A DNA stretch of 64,000 bases from Gymnopus androsaceus JB14 (taxonomy: Eukaryota > Basidiomycota > Agaricomycetes > Agaricales > Omphalotaceae). The stretch spans positions 148,538 to 212,537 of the forward strand of contig ML769476.1 of NCBI GenBank assembly GCA_009733575.1. The letters run 5' to 3'. Below the pieces are notes generated by a model, which did no database searches, had not been told where the DNA came from, and saw only the letters and a program-made list of their open reading frames with translations. Of this stretch, positions 1 through 10,576 are shown piece after piece. The translations under genes were made by a program, and so were the position numbers. Numbering within the stretch: position 1 is the first letter of the stretch; each line of letters opens with the position of its first letter.

Positions 1-690
1 CACAATGACTTACACAGCCTCCCTACAGTATCTAAGTAGACACTCCGAGTCCATGTACCCTAGTCTGTTATTACCATTGTTACCAAATTGATCCCGTTTT
101 GCTTCTGTCTCTGTTTCTGTCTCTCTGTTTTGTCTGTTCTAACCAGTTGTGCCTTCCGAGCTCTGTTAGAAGGCTCACTGTCATCTGCATTGACCACAAG
201 CCTCCATCTGTAGATCCAAAATCTACGTCCGGAGCTCACTGTCTTCTATTTCTGTTTACAACTTTATGACCAAAGCTCCCAGGAGCTTCCTATCTGGGTT
301 TTACAACCTCTAGAACCTCTGGCACCATCCACTTTCACCCTATTCTGTCTGCTCCCACCCTATTCCATCCGCTTCCACCCTATTATCCATATTTGGACAC
401 ACTGCACCTTTTGGACTACCCCTTTATCCATACTCCATCTGCTTCCACTCACTCCTGGTTGTCGGACCACAATACCACCCAATTCCTCCTGATTATGTCA
501 TCAGGTGGCTTGTACACTGTTCCTTGCACCTCCGAGGCTTGTGCTGTTCCATACAACACTCATACTACTGTCCAGACCCACCTTACAGCACGGTTACCCC
601 GGGTGGTCACGTTTGGTCTCCACTTACATCTAGGTGCAAGACATTTGGGATACATTGGTTTGAGATCCATTTCATGCACCAGCTCTCACA
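1..690 (-). repeat. LTR-like dispersed repeat, copy 1
   Basis: Read on the minus strand, this segment matches copy 2 (3175 onward, plus strand) over its whole length, including TGTGAG at the outer end, a TGACCACCCGGGTAAC-like motif near 611, and the AGCTCC/GAAGACAGTGAGCTC blocks. It runs off the window edge, so its end is not seen. A third copy lies at 63816-64000 and starts at TGTGACCACC. The TG start and dispersed copies suggest the LTR of a Ty3/gypsy-like element, but no gag-pol is attached here. It has no coding potential beyond low-complexity frames. Confidence 0.6.
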
Positions 691-1047
691 AGTACTTAAA
701 TTTTACAATATATCTGAAAATGTTTGACCTTTAAAAGCTGTGGTGTACTGGTATGAGTTTGAAGAGTAGGAGTCAAGGCAGAAACACCCATGGTACCATG
801 GCGTCCTAGACCATAGCATAGATGAAAAAAAGCTAAGGAACATGAGCCCTACCAAACCAACTTGGATTTTCAAACTCCGCTAACTTGTGAATTAAAAGTT
901 GATTTGTTTTAGCTTGTCTAACTTAACCACTAAAAAGGATTCCTAAGGTTCTCCAGAGCTAAGATAATTGTTTAAGTCTCAGTAACATTGCCATGCAAGC
1001 ATGAGAGTTGTGTTACAAGGTTGCTCACCACTGTTGTCATTGTGTTG

Positions 1048-2328
1048 ATGGAATATATGTGGTGGTGGGCATCTACACCGACCAACACTTACCTGACTAA
1101 TCAACACTGCCACCTCAAATTTTGTCCGTGTTCATTTCTTGATCTGTCCAGTGCTTGGTCCAGTGCTCAAATGCATCATTCTCAAGCTACAGCATCAGGA
1201 TGGTCTATTTTATCAGATTTTATCTACAGTGATGGCGAAATCAAACCTGCACCCCCGGTTTGGAAACCACATACATCACCGGTGCTTACCACACAGAAAA
1301 AGTCCTCATCATGTCAAAATTAGTAATTTTCAAGTGAACATGGTCTGTATTCACACCAGGAATTGCGTAGAGTACATTACATAGTCATAATACTACAGTA
1401 TTGCCAAAAAAAAGTGGTACAAAACAGTACGGAAAAGTTTAGCACTGGTGATGTATGTGGCTTCCAAATTGGGGGTGCGGGTTTGATTTTGCCATCACTG
1501 TATATTACAATTCTGTACATATCTTGCAAGTATTTCAATGATTATAAAGTGTTTTATATCATGTTCTAGCTATTGGGTGCTCAATGACATGCCTTTTGAT
1601 CACTTCTTACATGAAAAAGTATTTCACCTTTATTCAACTTCAAAATAGCGATTTGGCTACTTTTTTTTTGCATTTCTGGATATGTAAGTGCATAATGGAG
1701 GGAATGGTTGGACAGAATCTTGAGATTCGACCTTTCATTATATCTAGGGTTGACACGGGTATTTTTCTGGTTTTATTTAATGATAATGTAGAGCTTGACT
1801 TGGCCAAAAAAAATGAGCCATGATCATCCATTGAGATGACTGAGTTATGAGCAAAACATGTTTGGTCCAGTGATCACACCCACCTTGTCACAGCATGCTA
1901 AATGTGATTTTAGACCCACGGGATTGAACCCACGTTTTTAGCCCTTATTTTGCTGCCTGAGATGCTTGGCAGTACACCTATCAGCATCAAACTCATTTTG
2001 CTCATTCTCATTGATTCTGAACGGATTTTCACATTTTTGACTTTTTTTTTTTGTATATCAAGCTCTACATTGTCATTACATAAACCACAAAATACCATGT
2101 CCAACCCTAATTATATCTCTCTTCAAACTGCGAACTGCAAAAATCCGTCCAACCATTCCCTGATATCGTGAAGTCCTGGACCTACTCAATTTTTTTCACG
2201 ATTTTAGGACACCATTAGGTAGGCAAAAAATGTGTTACAAAAGTGGACATCTTTTGTGAGGCGAAAATGTGGCAGTGCAATCAATCAAGTAAGCAGCTGG
2301 TCGGTGTAGATGCCACCATCCAATATAT
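1048..2328. mobile_element. Composite foldback (inverted-repeat) element
   Basis: The outer arms near 1048-1130 and 2240-2328 are inverted copies sharing the core GGCATCTACACCGACCA and then CACTGCCAC. Inner arms near 1695-1830 and 2020-2165 are also inverted copies, sharing GGGAATGGTTGGAC, TAGGGTTG and AATGTAGAGCTTGA. The whole unit could form a long hairpin. A separate TA-flanked MITE (1227-1500) sits in the left arm. No transposase frame is visible. The superfamily is undetermined and the exact ends are uncertain. Confidence 0.5.
1227..1500. mobile_element. Pogo/Fot1-like MITE with TA duplication
   Basis: Inverted arms of about 60 bp begin CAGTGATGGC at 1227 and end GCCATCACTG at 1500. They match with only a few mismatches. 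The element is flanked by TA on both sides (1225-1226 and 1501-1502). A TA target duplication with CAGT-type ends is typical of the Tc1/mariner superfamily, particularly the pogo/Fot1 group in fungi. At 274 bp with no reading frame it is non-autonomous. It lies inside the left arm of the larger foldback element and so is the younger insertion. Confidence 0.7.
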
Positions 2329-2351
2329 GCATGTAATCAGTGCATACAGAG

Positions 2352-2364
2352 TAGAGATGGGCAC
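2352..2364 (+). mobile_element. hAT-type transposon terminus
   Basis: TAGAGATGGGCAC resembles fungal hAT inverted-repeat ends and is close to the TAGACATGGGCAC end of the MITE at 8989. It lies about 350 bp beyond the 3' end of the minus-strand hAT transposase remnant, which is where that element's terminus would be expected. The partner end was not found. Confidence 0.4.
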
Positions 2365-2699
2365 AAATATGTACTTGAATATATTCACCACTTGTGACAT
2401 GGATATTTGAGTTGAAAATCCACTATTTATATTTGAGTATTTACTTGAATATTTCTACACATACTGTACACAGTACTTGAAACAATATACATAATGAATA
2501 TTCATGCATGAAAAACTCAAGTATTCATCATGAAAAACACTAACTGTTAAAATGTATTCTGGAATGTATAGTAAGTTGAAGTAAGCAAAAAAAAAAAACA
2601 AATGTAGTAGTAAGATTTTATTGGTGCAAGTATATCAGAGATATCAATGAACATAGCAAAGTAAGATTTAATATATTACTCAACAACTTCAGGCTACCA

Positions 2700-2898
2700 T
2701 CTTCATCTGTCTCATCCTCCTCTGTATCCTCTGGACCTCCTCTGAATCCTCTTCCTGGCCCCACTCCTTCTTCTTACCATACTTGGTGTTTAGTTTCTTA
2801 ACACAAGCTTCCTGAGGGAGCTACATTACCCACTCAGATCCAATTATTGAGCATTGTACTCTGGCAAGTATGTTTTGGTGTAAGGTTGTAATGCTGCT
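2700..2898 (-). pseudogene. hAT transposase remnant, distal part
   Basis: This minus-strand fragment continues the fragment at 4870-5340. Removing the 2899-4869 insertion together with one AG duplication joins GTCACCAAG to CAGCATTACAACC in frame, giving VTK followed by QHYNLTPKHTCQSTMLNNW. That resembles the end of the C-terminal dimerisation region of hAT transposases. A TGA follows almost at once and the downstream frame becomes basic and then acidic (KKLNTKYGKKK, then EEDETDEDG). The gene is clearly dead: stop codons, frame changes and a large insertion. Assignment rests on motif resemblance. Confidence 0.5.
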
Positions 2899-3174
2899 CA
2901 TCAGCAAAACCTGTATGTTCTCCAGAGTGCAACAGAGTGCAACAGAGGTCCCAGAGCTTCTGGAGCAGCCAAGCAAGGATAGTAGCTCCAGAGTGCTCTG
3001 GAGCTCTGGAGACCACTCATCATTTGACGCAACAAACTTTTGGGCCCCATTTACAGTAAATTTAATCAAGGACTTTCATATTGTAACCAGGCAATAATAA
3101 TAATAGCAACTTCATATGCATCATCTATTGTATGGCACACTGGCAGCAGTCTACATACTACTAGTACTACATCA

Positions 3175-4020
3175 GTGTGAGACCTGTGCATGAAACGGAT
3201 CTCAAACCAATGTATCCTGAATGTCTTGCACCTAGATGTAGGTGGAGACTGAATGCAACCACCCGGGTAACCATGCTGTAAGGTGGGTCTGGACAGTAGT
3301 ATGAGTGTTGTACGGAAAAGTACAAGCCTCAGGTGCAAGGAACAGTGTACAGGCTACCCGATGACGTAATCAGGAGGAAGCGGGTGGTATGGGGTCCGAC
3401 GACCAGAAAGAGTGGAAGCGGGAGAATATGGGTCAAGGGGTCCCAAAAAGGTAAAATAAGTCCAAATATGGATAATGCGGACAGAAATAGCGTGGGAGCG
3501 GTGGAATGGGTGAAAGCGGCGGAAATAGCGTGGGAGCGGATGGAAAGCACAAAAGCGGACAGGAATAGCGTGGGAGCGGATGGAATAGGGTGAAAGCGGA
3601 TGGGAATAGTGGGGAACGGACGGAATAGGGTGAGAGCGGGTGAAATAGCGTGGGACGGACGGAATTGAGTGAAAGCGGATGGTCCCAGAGGTTCTAGAGG
3701 TAGCAAAACCCAATAGGAAGCTCCAGGGAGCTTTGGTTGTAAAAGTTGTAAACAGAGATAGAAGACAGTGAGCTCTGGATGTAGATTTGGTATCTACGGA
3801 CAGAGCTCTCGCAGTTAATGCAGGTGACAGTGAGCCTTTGAATGGAGCTCAGAAGGCACAACTGGTTGGAACAGACAGAAACAGAGAGACAGAGACAGAG
3901 ACAGAGACAGAAGCAAAATGGGATCAATTCAGTAACAGTGCTAATAACAGACTAGGGTACATGGACTCGGGGTGTCTACTTATATACTGTAAGGTGGCTG
4001 TGTAAGTTGTCGGGAGGGCC
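3175..4020 (+). repeat. LTR-like dispersed repeat, copy 2
   Basis: This is the inverted counterpart of copy 1. It starts TGTGAGACC, has the TGCAACCACCCGGG motif at 3254, and contains a stretch (about 3480-3670) of loosely repeated GGAATAGSGTGRGAGCGGA units. It is followed (4020-4230) by sequence with a repeated GGCAGGATAA motif that could be the element's leader. Open frames here (3329-3706 minus, 3333-3593 plus) are low-complexity products of the repeat. The 3' boundary is approximate because copy 1 leaves the window. Confidence 0.6.
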
Positions 4021-4231
4021 TGATGGATGGTTATCAAGTGCAGGAGGCAGGATAACTGGTAATTACATGTAGAAAGTGCCCAGCAGGCAGGATAAATGGT
4101 AAATAAGCATGGAAAGCGCCCGCAATTTAGGTAATAGTGCGGGAAGTATCCGCGGACGGTCAGGAAGCGTGGGAAACATCAGCGGGTGGATAGAGGATGC
4201 AGGGAGTGCTAGAAATGAGCCAAGGCCTGAC

Positions 4232-4404
4232 AATCAGCAAAACCTGTAGGCTGGAGAAAGCCCATTCATTGGGACATCTCTGGAGCAAGGTACCCTATTC
4301 CAGAGACTTCTGGAGATCTCTGGAGAAAATTGACAGTTTTTTTGACAGCTGTCAAGCTCCAGAGATCTCTGGAGACCTCCAGCAAAATACAGGTTTTGCT
4401 GATT
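4232..4404. mobile_element. Short CATCAGC-family element, 17-bp perfect TIR
   Basis: AATCAGCAAAACCTGTA at the left is matched exactly by TACAGGTTTTGCTGATT at the right. The interior is built of CTCCAGAGATCTCTGGAG-type palindromes around GACAGTTTTTTTGACAGC. It is 173 bp long and non-coding. No clean target duplication is visible, so it may be a local deletion product of a longer copy. Confidence 0.6.
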
Positions 4405-4869
4405 AGTACAGTCTACTACTACTACCAAATGCTTAGGCTACCAATTTCTGCTTCCCCATCTCCCACTCTCTGAGTCTGCCTCTGCCTCCACAACCTTTGG
4501 ACATTACTAAATATTAGTCAATTGATGCTGAAAATGGATAAGAACTTACCATGAAATAAGTTGCAATACTGAAAGGAAATAAGAAAAAAAAAGCACAAGC
4601 TCAATGTTCAACTCGGAGTTGAATGGTGGCCTTTTGTACAATGTCCTGGCAGCTTCCCGCATATATATTGACAGTTTTTTTTGGTTATGTGATATAAAAG
4701 GAAGGTGTTGCAACCATGTTGCAATGCCTTCCTTTTATGTTACTTGACCAACATTCTGTGACAGCCATCTGGCATCAATCAATTTCATCAGTGCTTACAG
4801 GTTCAGAGCACTCCAGAGCATCAGTTCAATGCTCTGACTGCTCTGAGCAACATCCAGGTTTTGCTGATG

Positions 4870-5340
4870 CTTGGTGACAATAAGACCACAGTTCAAAAAC
4901 AGCCACTCAACATCAGTAGCTGTAGCACTCAGGAAGTCAAGCACCATCTCTGCTAGGATTTTTTTTGGCAGTCACAATATCATTTGGGCTGGATGAGGCA
5001 CTCAGGCAATATGAGTCCAATATTCAATTGGATCAATGTTTGAGATAGAGCTTGGATAGAACCAGTAATGAATTCATCAAATGGGTCATGGACAGACTCA
5101 ATGACAGCCTTGACAGGGGCATCAATTTCCACAAAGTAGTCAGTAGAGTTGGAGTGGGAGATTGAAGGGACAGACACAGTTGCATGTGTCCAGTAGTGCT
5201 TTTTCCAGTCTTCCAGACATTGCGTATCTCTCTAATGGCTGTCTCAATCCAATCCTGCTCCCATGCTTTGTGTTCAAAGTAGTTTTGACAGTATTTCAGA
5301 TGAAGTACCAGATCAAAGTAACTTAGTAAGGGACCTCTTG
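4870..5340 (-). pseudogene. hAT transposase remnant with dimerisation motif
   Basis: Minus-strand pieces in shifting frames read YFEHKAWEQDWIETAIREI (near 5220-5290) and MVLDFLSATATDVEWLFLN (near 4880-4950). The second resembles the hAT dimerisation signature ALDYLxIPATSxxVERxFS, and the first resembles the upstream KLxYFxxxGWExxWIExA block of basidiomycete hAT proteins. The reading is broken by stops and indels. It is cut at 4869 by the element 2899-4869, beyond which the frame resumes at 2898. Another CATCAGC-family element lies directly upstream at 5371-5970. Confidence 0.55.
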
Positions 5341-5370
5341 AGGAGAGATAACAATGCACACATAGCGGTT

Positions 5371-5970
5371 CATCAGCAAAACCTGGGTAATGGCCATAGA
5401 GGCCATAGCAATCTATAGCAAGCCATAGCATGTCATATCAGCCATAGCGCTATGAAATGCTATGGTTTGCTATGGCTTACTATGAGCTCCTATGAGATTG
5501 CCGTGTGCTCGAGCCAGCTGTCATTCTCTCTCGCCAATGCTATATAAGAATCAGCACATTGTCGAAACTTCCCCAATCTCGCTCGACACCTCTAATTAAG
5601 CATTGGTAGTAGTACATACTAGTACTGTAGTTATACTACTAGTAGTTTCGTTTATTATCCTAGTAGTTTAAGTAAGTCTACTTAGTATGTACTACCATGA
5701 ATGCAACAATATATGATTTTATTATAATTATTTGGTCTTGCTCGAGACTTGAGCGGAATAATTCAAGCGGCCATATATTTAGTTTTAAATTCAATCCTAC
5801 CCTGACAGATGATGTTCCCGTGAAATCTATAGCAAGCCATAACAATCCATAGCAGCCCATAGCATTCCATAGCTCTGTATAGATGGGGACCTTGCTATGG
5901 GTGCTATGAGTGCTATGAGTGCTGGATAGCGCTATCCAGTGCTGTCCAGTACACCCAGGTAATGCTGATG
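5371..5970. mobile_element. CATCAGC-family element with CCATAGC arrays
   Basis: The left end is CATCAGCAAAACCTGGGT and the right end ACACCCAGGTAATGCTGATG, an inverted pair with two mismatches. TT is duplicated on both sides (5369-5370 and 5971-5972). Within 150 bp of each end are many copies of CCATAGC and GCTATGG in both orientations. The middle is AT-rich and non-coding. It shares its termini with 2899-4869 but has an unrelated subterminal motif, which matches that next to the terminus at 8846-8955. Confidence 0.7.
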
Positions 5971-6581
5971 TTTTCCACATAAGTAATCCACATTGCTATA
6001 ACTGAATATAGTGACAGCCAGCTATATGACACCATTGCATAGCATCTCCCATAAATCAATATCCTTCAGGTAACCATTAAAGGGATAATATCTACTATCA
6101 AGTCATAAATTGCATAATAATTCAAGCATGAGAAACCTTGATGATGGTATTGTCAAAACATAATCATGAGACCATGTGAGCTGCAACAGTGAGCAGTATA
6201 TATCATATATAGTCACAGGCAGGTATTAATTTGTTCATAGCAGTTGGCATGATTGATGACTAGCATAGGGATTTACTCTTAGTAGTGCTGACAGTGAGTA
6301 AAATGCTCAAGGAATGGTTAAATTAAGTCAATTTAAGTTGCTAGTAAAATGCAAGTTAGTTACATTCTGCCAAGTCTTGGCAAGTTAATCTTGCAACTTG
6401 CACAGGAAAAATAAGTTAATTGGATTGAATGGGGCAAGTTAGCCCAACAAGTTACTTTGCTCACACTCCATTCAATAACTATGCGTGAAACAATGAAAAG
6501 CAGAAGTAAAGATGAGGGCAAGTAGTAAGAAAGTGATGCACACATATGCAGCACTGCATGTAGCCTGCTGGTTGATGATTA
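5971..6581. other. AT-rich stretch without recognised gene
   Basis: No convincing reading frame was found. It may be the upstream part of the decayed hAT element, but I could not recognise transposase motifs. A local direct and inverted repetition of AAGTTA/TAACTTG occurs near 6340-6460. Confidence 0.4.
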
Positions 6582-7278
6582 CATCAGCAAAACCGCCGAT
6601 TCGTATTCCGTATGATCGGTAGATTGATGTAATTCATATGCACAATCATACGTGATCACAGCCCAGTGGAATTCCTTTGGCTGTATAATTGTTATATGCA
6701 ATTTATACCAGGTTTATACACAGTTTATACAACAGTACCCATGATTAGTACAATGAATAAGCTGATGCTAGTACAAGTCAATCACTATTCAAATGCAGTA
6801 TGCCCCGTGTTTGGCTTCAACATGAAAGATCTGAGTAATAAGAATATTGTACAATAGTGCATTGCGGAGAGACATTTAGAGGGCATAAAAAAAGAGAATC
6901 CCCAAGTCATTTGAAACTCCGACAAGTCACAAGCTAGCTACTATGCAGTCTCACGTGAATTGCGTTCAATCAAATTTTGGAAGTCAGCGCTTCTTCACTT
7001 CCTTTCTTCACACTCTTATGCACTTCCTGTACAATAGTAGTAATTTCATTGATGTCCATTGAAGGTGTTTTGCTCAAGTCTTTTCTATCTGGTCAAAAGT
7101 TTAAGAAGGCATGGATAGGAATAACCTGATGTGCATACATCCTTCTTTTTTATGTCTTCTCCAAGATTAATGTTCATTATAAGTATCACTGCAGCAGCTT
7201 ATACCCTTTTTATTTTGTGCAGTTTTACTCATTGTGGAGAAATTCCCTTCTAATACCTATTGCGAATGTTAATAACCT
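6582..7278 (+). repeat. Segmental duplicate, copy A
   Basis: From about 6597 to 7278 this copy is nearly identical to copy B (8956-10800) once two insertions in copy B are removed. It starts with CATCAGCAAAACC, suggesting that the duplicated unit is itself an element of the same terminal family. It runs into the assembly gap at 7279. Short frames inside it are not conserved between copies. It provides the uninterrupted sites that define the two insertions in copy B. Confidence 0.75.
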
Positions 7279-7303
7279 NNNNNNNNNNNNNNNNNNNNNN
7301 NNN
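7279..7303. other. Assembly gap (25 N)
   Basis: A run of 25 undetermined bases separates copy A of the duplication from the transposase remnant. The true distance and content are unknown. The 5' part of the transposase gene and the left end of its element may be missing here. Confidence 0.99.
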
Positions 7304-8664
7304 GTCAACCTATCGATAACGGCATATTCCGAAACTGGAATTCATGCAAAGTGTTGTTCCCAGTATAGCTGCTTCTGGCCCAGTTTCTCAGTGGAGCGCC
7401 GATGTTACAGAGCATGCCCACATCACCCAAGTCAAGGAACCGGCTCGAGCAGGGAACAACAAGGACTACGAAGCTCAGATTGTTCGCCATCTGGACATGC
7501 ATTCCCGCCTACGATCCTTCGATTTGATGACGTGCATGAAAGAATCGAAAGTTGACCTCCGTGTAGTGGAAGAAAGTTCCGTGGATGCTGAGGCGATAGA
7601 TTTTGAGCCTGAGGATGGGATGAAGGCCTGCCAGATGACGAGGCAAGGTGTACGCTGCTATCGTCGTCTGCCCAGCTAGTTGCCCACCTCACTTCCGGTT
7701 CGAAGTTTGGCGGAGCAAAGCGACGTAAAGCAGACCTATTCTATCGATCCCTATCTGTTGCTCAAAACCCAAACGCTCTGCTACCACATCGAACGTTCAC
7801 AGATAGTTCAGGATGTACCGCCTTCCATCTCGTTCGAGATCCTGACCAGAAGACCCTCAATTTGGACCATGCAGCCGCGCTGTTCCATCTTCCGGACTTT
7901 GTTGGTTCGCTGAGGGATTACTTGGATCGTTTTTCTGAGGGAAGAGAGACGTTTACGGTTGGTGGGAGGAGGGGCGGTGGTCTCAACTCCAACCTTCCTT
8001 TTTCACAGATCAAAGTTTGGTCCAAGGTAGTATTGCAGGGAAGGCAGTACTTCAACGCCGACCTGGTAACTGATCCCTATACCATACTTGCACTCCCGCC
8101 GGATGAGAAATGGGTGTATGGGCGTCAGGACTGTGCCATTATAAACGTTGATCCCAGCGAGTGCTGGCCTCGAAGTTCAATGAACGGTAAGCCTCCCTCT
8201 AGTGCGAGTGTTGCTGCCGGTGGCTCACATCCTTCGAAGGTCATTCTGTGGTTGCGGTCAAGATGATATTTACTGTTTCTCAGCCAAAAAAACCTGCAAG
8301 GCCTATCCCCGGAACTCACCAATTCCTTGCCTATTGCGAACGGTTCGACGTGGTTGCTCAGGAACCTCCCCCTCCAGAATATGCGCATCTTCCACTTTTC
8401 AACGCTTGGAATAACCATAGTCCCGACTATTTTACAGGATGCTATGTTCTGAAGCGGGCAAGGAGAAGTAACGGGGAACCTTTTGGCGATATTATTCCTT
8501 TGACGCAATTCCGAGCTTTAGCTGATCTCATCCCCCATTTTCGAAATAAAGCCGACCGACGACTTTCTTCATTTACAAGCTTTCATCTGAAAGACGAGTT
8601 TTTCTTTAACAAATACTTTGACCATGAAATTTATCATACGTTAGAACATACTGAATCTGTATAG
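7304..8664 (+). pseudogene. Plavaka-type transposase, C-terminal part
   Basis: The first readable block (from 7320) contains QWSADVTEHAHITQVK and ARAGNNKDYEAQIVRHLD, typical of the DUF6830-type C-terminal region of Plavaka (CACTA/EnSpm-like) transposases in Agaricomycetes. The frame changes near 7625, consistent with one missing G in AAGGCC, and continues from 7651 as SSSAQLVAHLTSGSKF to 8186. A 53-bp intron (8187-8239) joins in phase to GHSVVAVK, and the protein ends ...SSFHLKDEFFFNKYFDHEIY... at the stop 8662-8664. The N-terminal catalytic part is absent, lost at or before the gap. It could be a live element truncated by assembly or a dead copy. A terminus with subterminal repeats follows at 8846-8955. 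Confidence 0.75.
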
Positions 8665-8845
8665 GTAGTACTGCTAGTAGTATGTTTGTTACCGTAAAAG
8701 CTTTATATGAGACAGTAGCAGCACAATTGCGCGCGGATGCAGGATAGCGGTCCTTGGCGGAAAAGTGCTTCGCGGCGGCGCGCTAGGAACAGATGATGGA
8801 TGCCGGAATGAGTTGACAGCGCGCTGACAGCTCAGTGATCCCACA

Positions 8846-8955
8846 GAAGCTCATAGCAGCTCATAGCAGCCCATAGCGCTTCATAGCTCTATGAAGCGCT
8901 ATGGCTGCTATGGTGTGCTATGGCTGCTATGACCACCACCCAGGTTTTGCTGATG
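8846..8955 (+). mobile_element. Likely 3' end of the Plavaka element
   Basis: About 180 bp after the transposase stop lies a dense array of CATAGC and GCTATGG repeats ending in CAGGTTTTGCTGATG (8941-8955). This is the terminal motif of the elements at 2899, 5371 and 9814. The next bases, AAACTGCC, match copy A of the duplication, so 8955 is the junction with host sequence. The left partner end is not visible. Linking this end to the transposase rests on position and architecture. Confidence 0.55.
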
Positions 8956-8988
8956 AAACTGCCAATTTGTATTCCGTATGATTGGTAG

Positions 8989-9391
8989 TAGACATGGGCA
9001 CGAATGTTTAGGCGAGTGTTAGCTCTTTCATCAAATAGCCACTGAAATTCTGGTTAGAACAAGTCTAAATAGCATGCAATTTGATAGAGAAATAGTTGAG
9101 CTACATCTCCATCAAGTTTTGACTGCATTTTGACTATTTCCCCATGCCCCAGTGGCCAAAATAGGCTCAAAAACCTCGAATGCATTCGACATTCGAGTTT
9201 TGGCATTCGTGAAGGGCTACTTTGTGGCATAGAGCTTGGGGAAATGGTTCCAATGTGGTAAAACTTGATGGGGATGTAACTCAACCATTTCTTCATGAAA
9301 TTACATACTTTCTGGACTTATTCTGACCAGAATTGCAGTGGCTATTCATCAAACAAGCAAACGTTCGCGAATACATTCGTGCCCATGTCTA
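8989..9391. mobile_element. hAT-like MITE with 8-bp target duplication
   Basis: The ends are TAGACATGGGCACGAATGT and its exact inverted complement. Longer imperfect arms follow (AAATAGCCACTGAAATTCTGG against the inverted right arm), and the centre is a palindrome around TCGAATGCATTCGA. The flanks ATTGGTAG (8981-8988) and ATCGGTAG (9392-9399) form an 8-bp duplication with one mismatch, and copy A carries the single uninterrupted ATCGGTAG. The 8-bp duplication and TAG.CATGGGCA ends point to the hAT superfamily. It is 403 bp and non-coding. Confidence 0.85.
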
Positions 9392-9813
9392 ATCGGTAGA
9401 TTGATGTAATTCATATGCACAATCATACGTGATCACAGCCCAGTGGAATTCCTTTGGCTGTATAATTGTTATATGCAATTTATACCAGGTTTATACACAG
9501 TTTATACAACAGTACCCATGATTAGTACAATGAATAAGCTGATGCTAGTACAAGTCAATCACTAATCAAACGCAGTATGCCCCGTGTTTGGCTTCAACAT
9601 GAAAGATCTGAGTAATAAGAATATTTTACAATAGTGCATTGCGGAGAGACATTTAGAGAGCATAAAAAAAGAGAATCCCCAAGTCATTTGAAACTCCAAC
9701 AAGTCACAAGCTAGCTACTATGCAGTCTCACGTGAATTGCATTCAATCAAATTTTGGAAGTCAGTGCTTCTTCACTTCCTTTCTTCACACTCTTATGCAC
9801 TTCCTGTACAATA

Positions 9814-10576
9814 CATCAACAAAACCTGTATGTGCTCCAGAGTGCTCCAGAGCTCTTCAGAGCTCCCAGAGCTTCTGGAGCAGCCAGAGCAAGGGTAGTA
9901 GCTCCAGAGTGCTCTGGAGCTCTCTGGTGCACTCTGGAGATCACTCATCATTTGACAGATTTCAGGCTACAGAGCCCCATTTAGAAATCAAGAGTTTCCA
10001 CATTGTAATCATTTCACATTGTAACATGCAAGAATAATAGAAATTTTATGTATCATTTCCTGGTCATTCATTACATACAACAAGAGCGCTGCTGTCACCT
10101 AGTACCACCTAAGTGCTCTCAATCTCACTTTCCCTCTGAGTCTCGAGTCTCCCAACATTTCCCAACAATTCTCCCTCCACAATAACATTCCCCACCTCTA
10201 CAACTCTTCAATGTTTCTGGATTTCTAGTAATCAATCTCGTTGAGCAAATCTAAGAACTTACAGTGGGAGTATTGCACTGAGTCGAGACACTGGGAGGAA
10301 GAAAGAGCAGAAGTCCAAGTTCAAGTTCAACAGAGATGCCTCTTATACGGATTTCTGACAGTTTCCCGCATTTATATTGAAGGTTTTGTTAGTTGTATGG
10401 CATAAAAGGAGTCCCTTCCATTTATGTCACTACACCAACATTCTCTGACAGCTGACAATCAATTCCATCAGTGCCTACCACTTCAGAGCAGCCAGAGCAG
10501 CCAGAGCACTCCAGAGCACTCCAGAGCACCAATTCAATGCTCTGACTGCTCTGGCAAAATACAGGTTCTGCTGATG
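9814..10576. mobile_element. CATCAGC-family element with precise empty site
   Basis: The left end CATCAACAAAACCTGTA and right end TACAGGTTCTGCTGATG are inverted with mismatches. TA is present on both sides (9812-9813, 10577-10578), and the undisturbed sequence ACAATAGTAGTAATTTC in copy A (7030 region) gives the empty site. Subterminal arrays of CTCCAGAG, CAGAGCTC and AGAGCAC/CTCTGG run in both orientations near both ends. It is 763 bp, non-coding and homologous to the flanks of 2899-4869. Confidence 0.85.

Larger units (their letters stand above)
2899..4869. mobile_element. CATCAGC-family element inside a hAT gene, itself interrupted
   Basis: The left end is CATCAGCAAAACCTG (2899-2913) and the right end is CAGGTTTTGCTGATG (4855-4869), a perfect inverted pair. 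Both ends carry nearby arrays of CTCCAGAG/CTCTGGAG and AGAGCAC-type short repeats in both orientations, as in the copy at 9814-10576, to which the flanks align. CT is duplicated on both sides, and the outer flanks rejoin the hAT reading frame. The interior is interrupted by the LTR-like copy 2 and by the short element 4232-4404. Short TIRs plus subterminal repeat arrays and a 2-bp duplication resemble CACTA/EnSpm architecture. Confidence 0.65.

Noticed and set aside
3329..3713. Minus-strand frames rich in SHAIP/LFLSA
   Set aside because: Low-complexity products of the GGAATAGSGTG repeat inside the LTR-like sequence.
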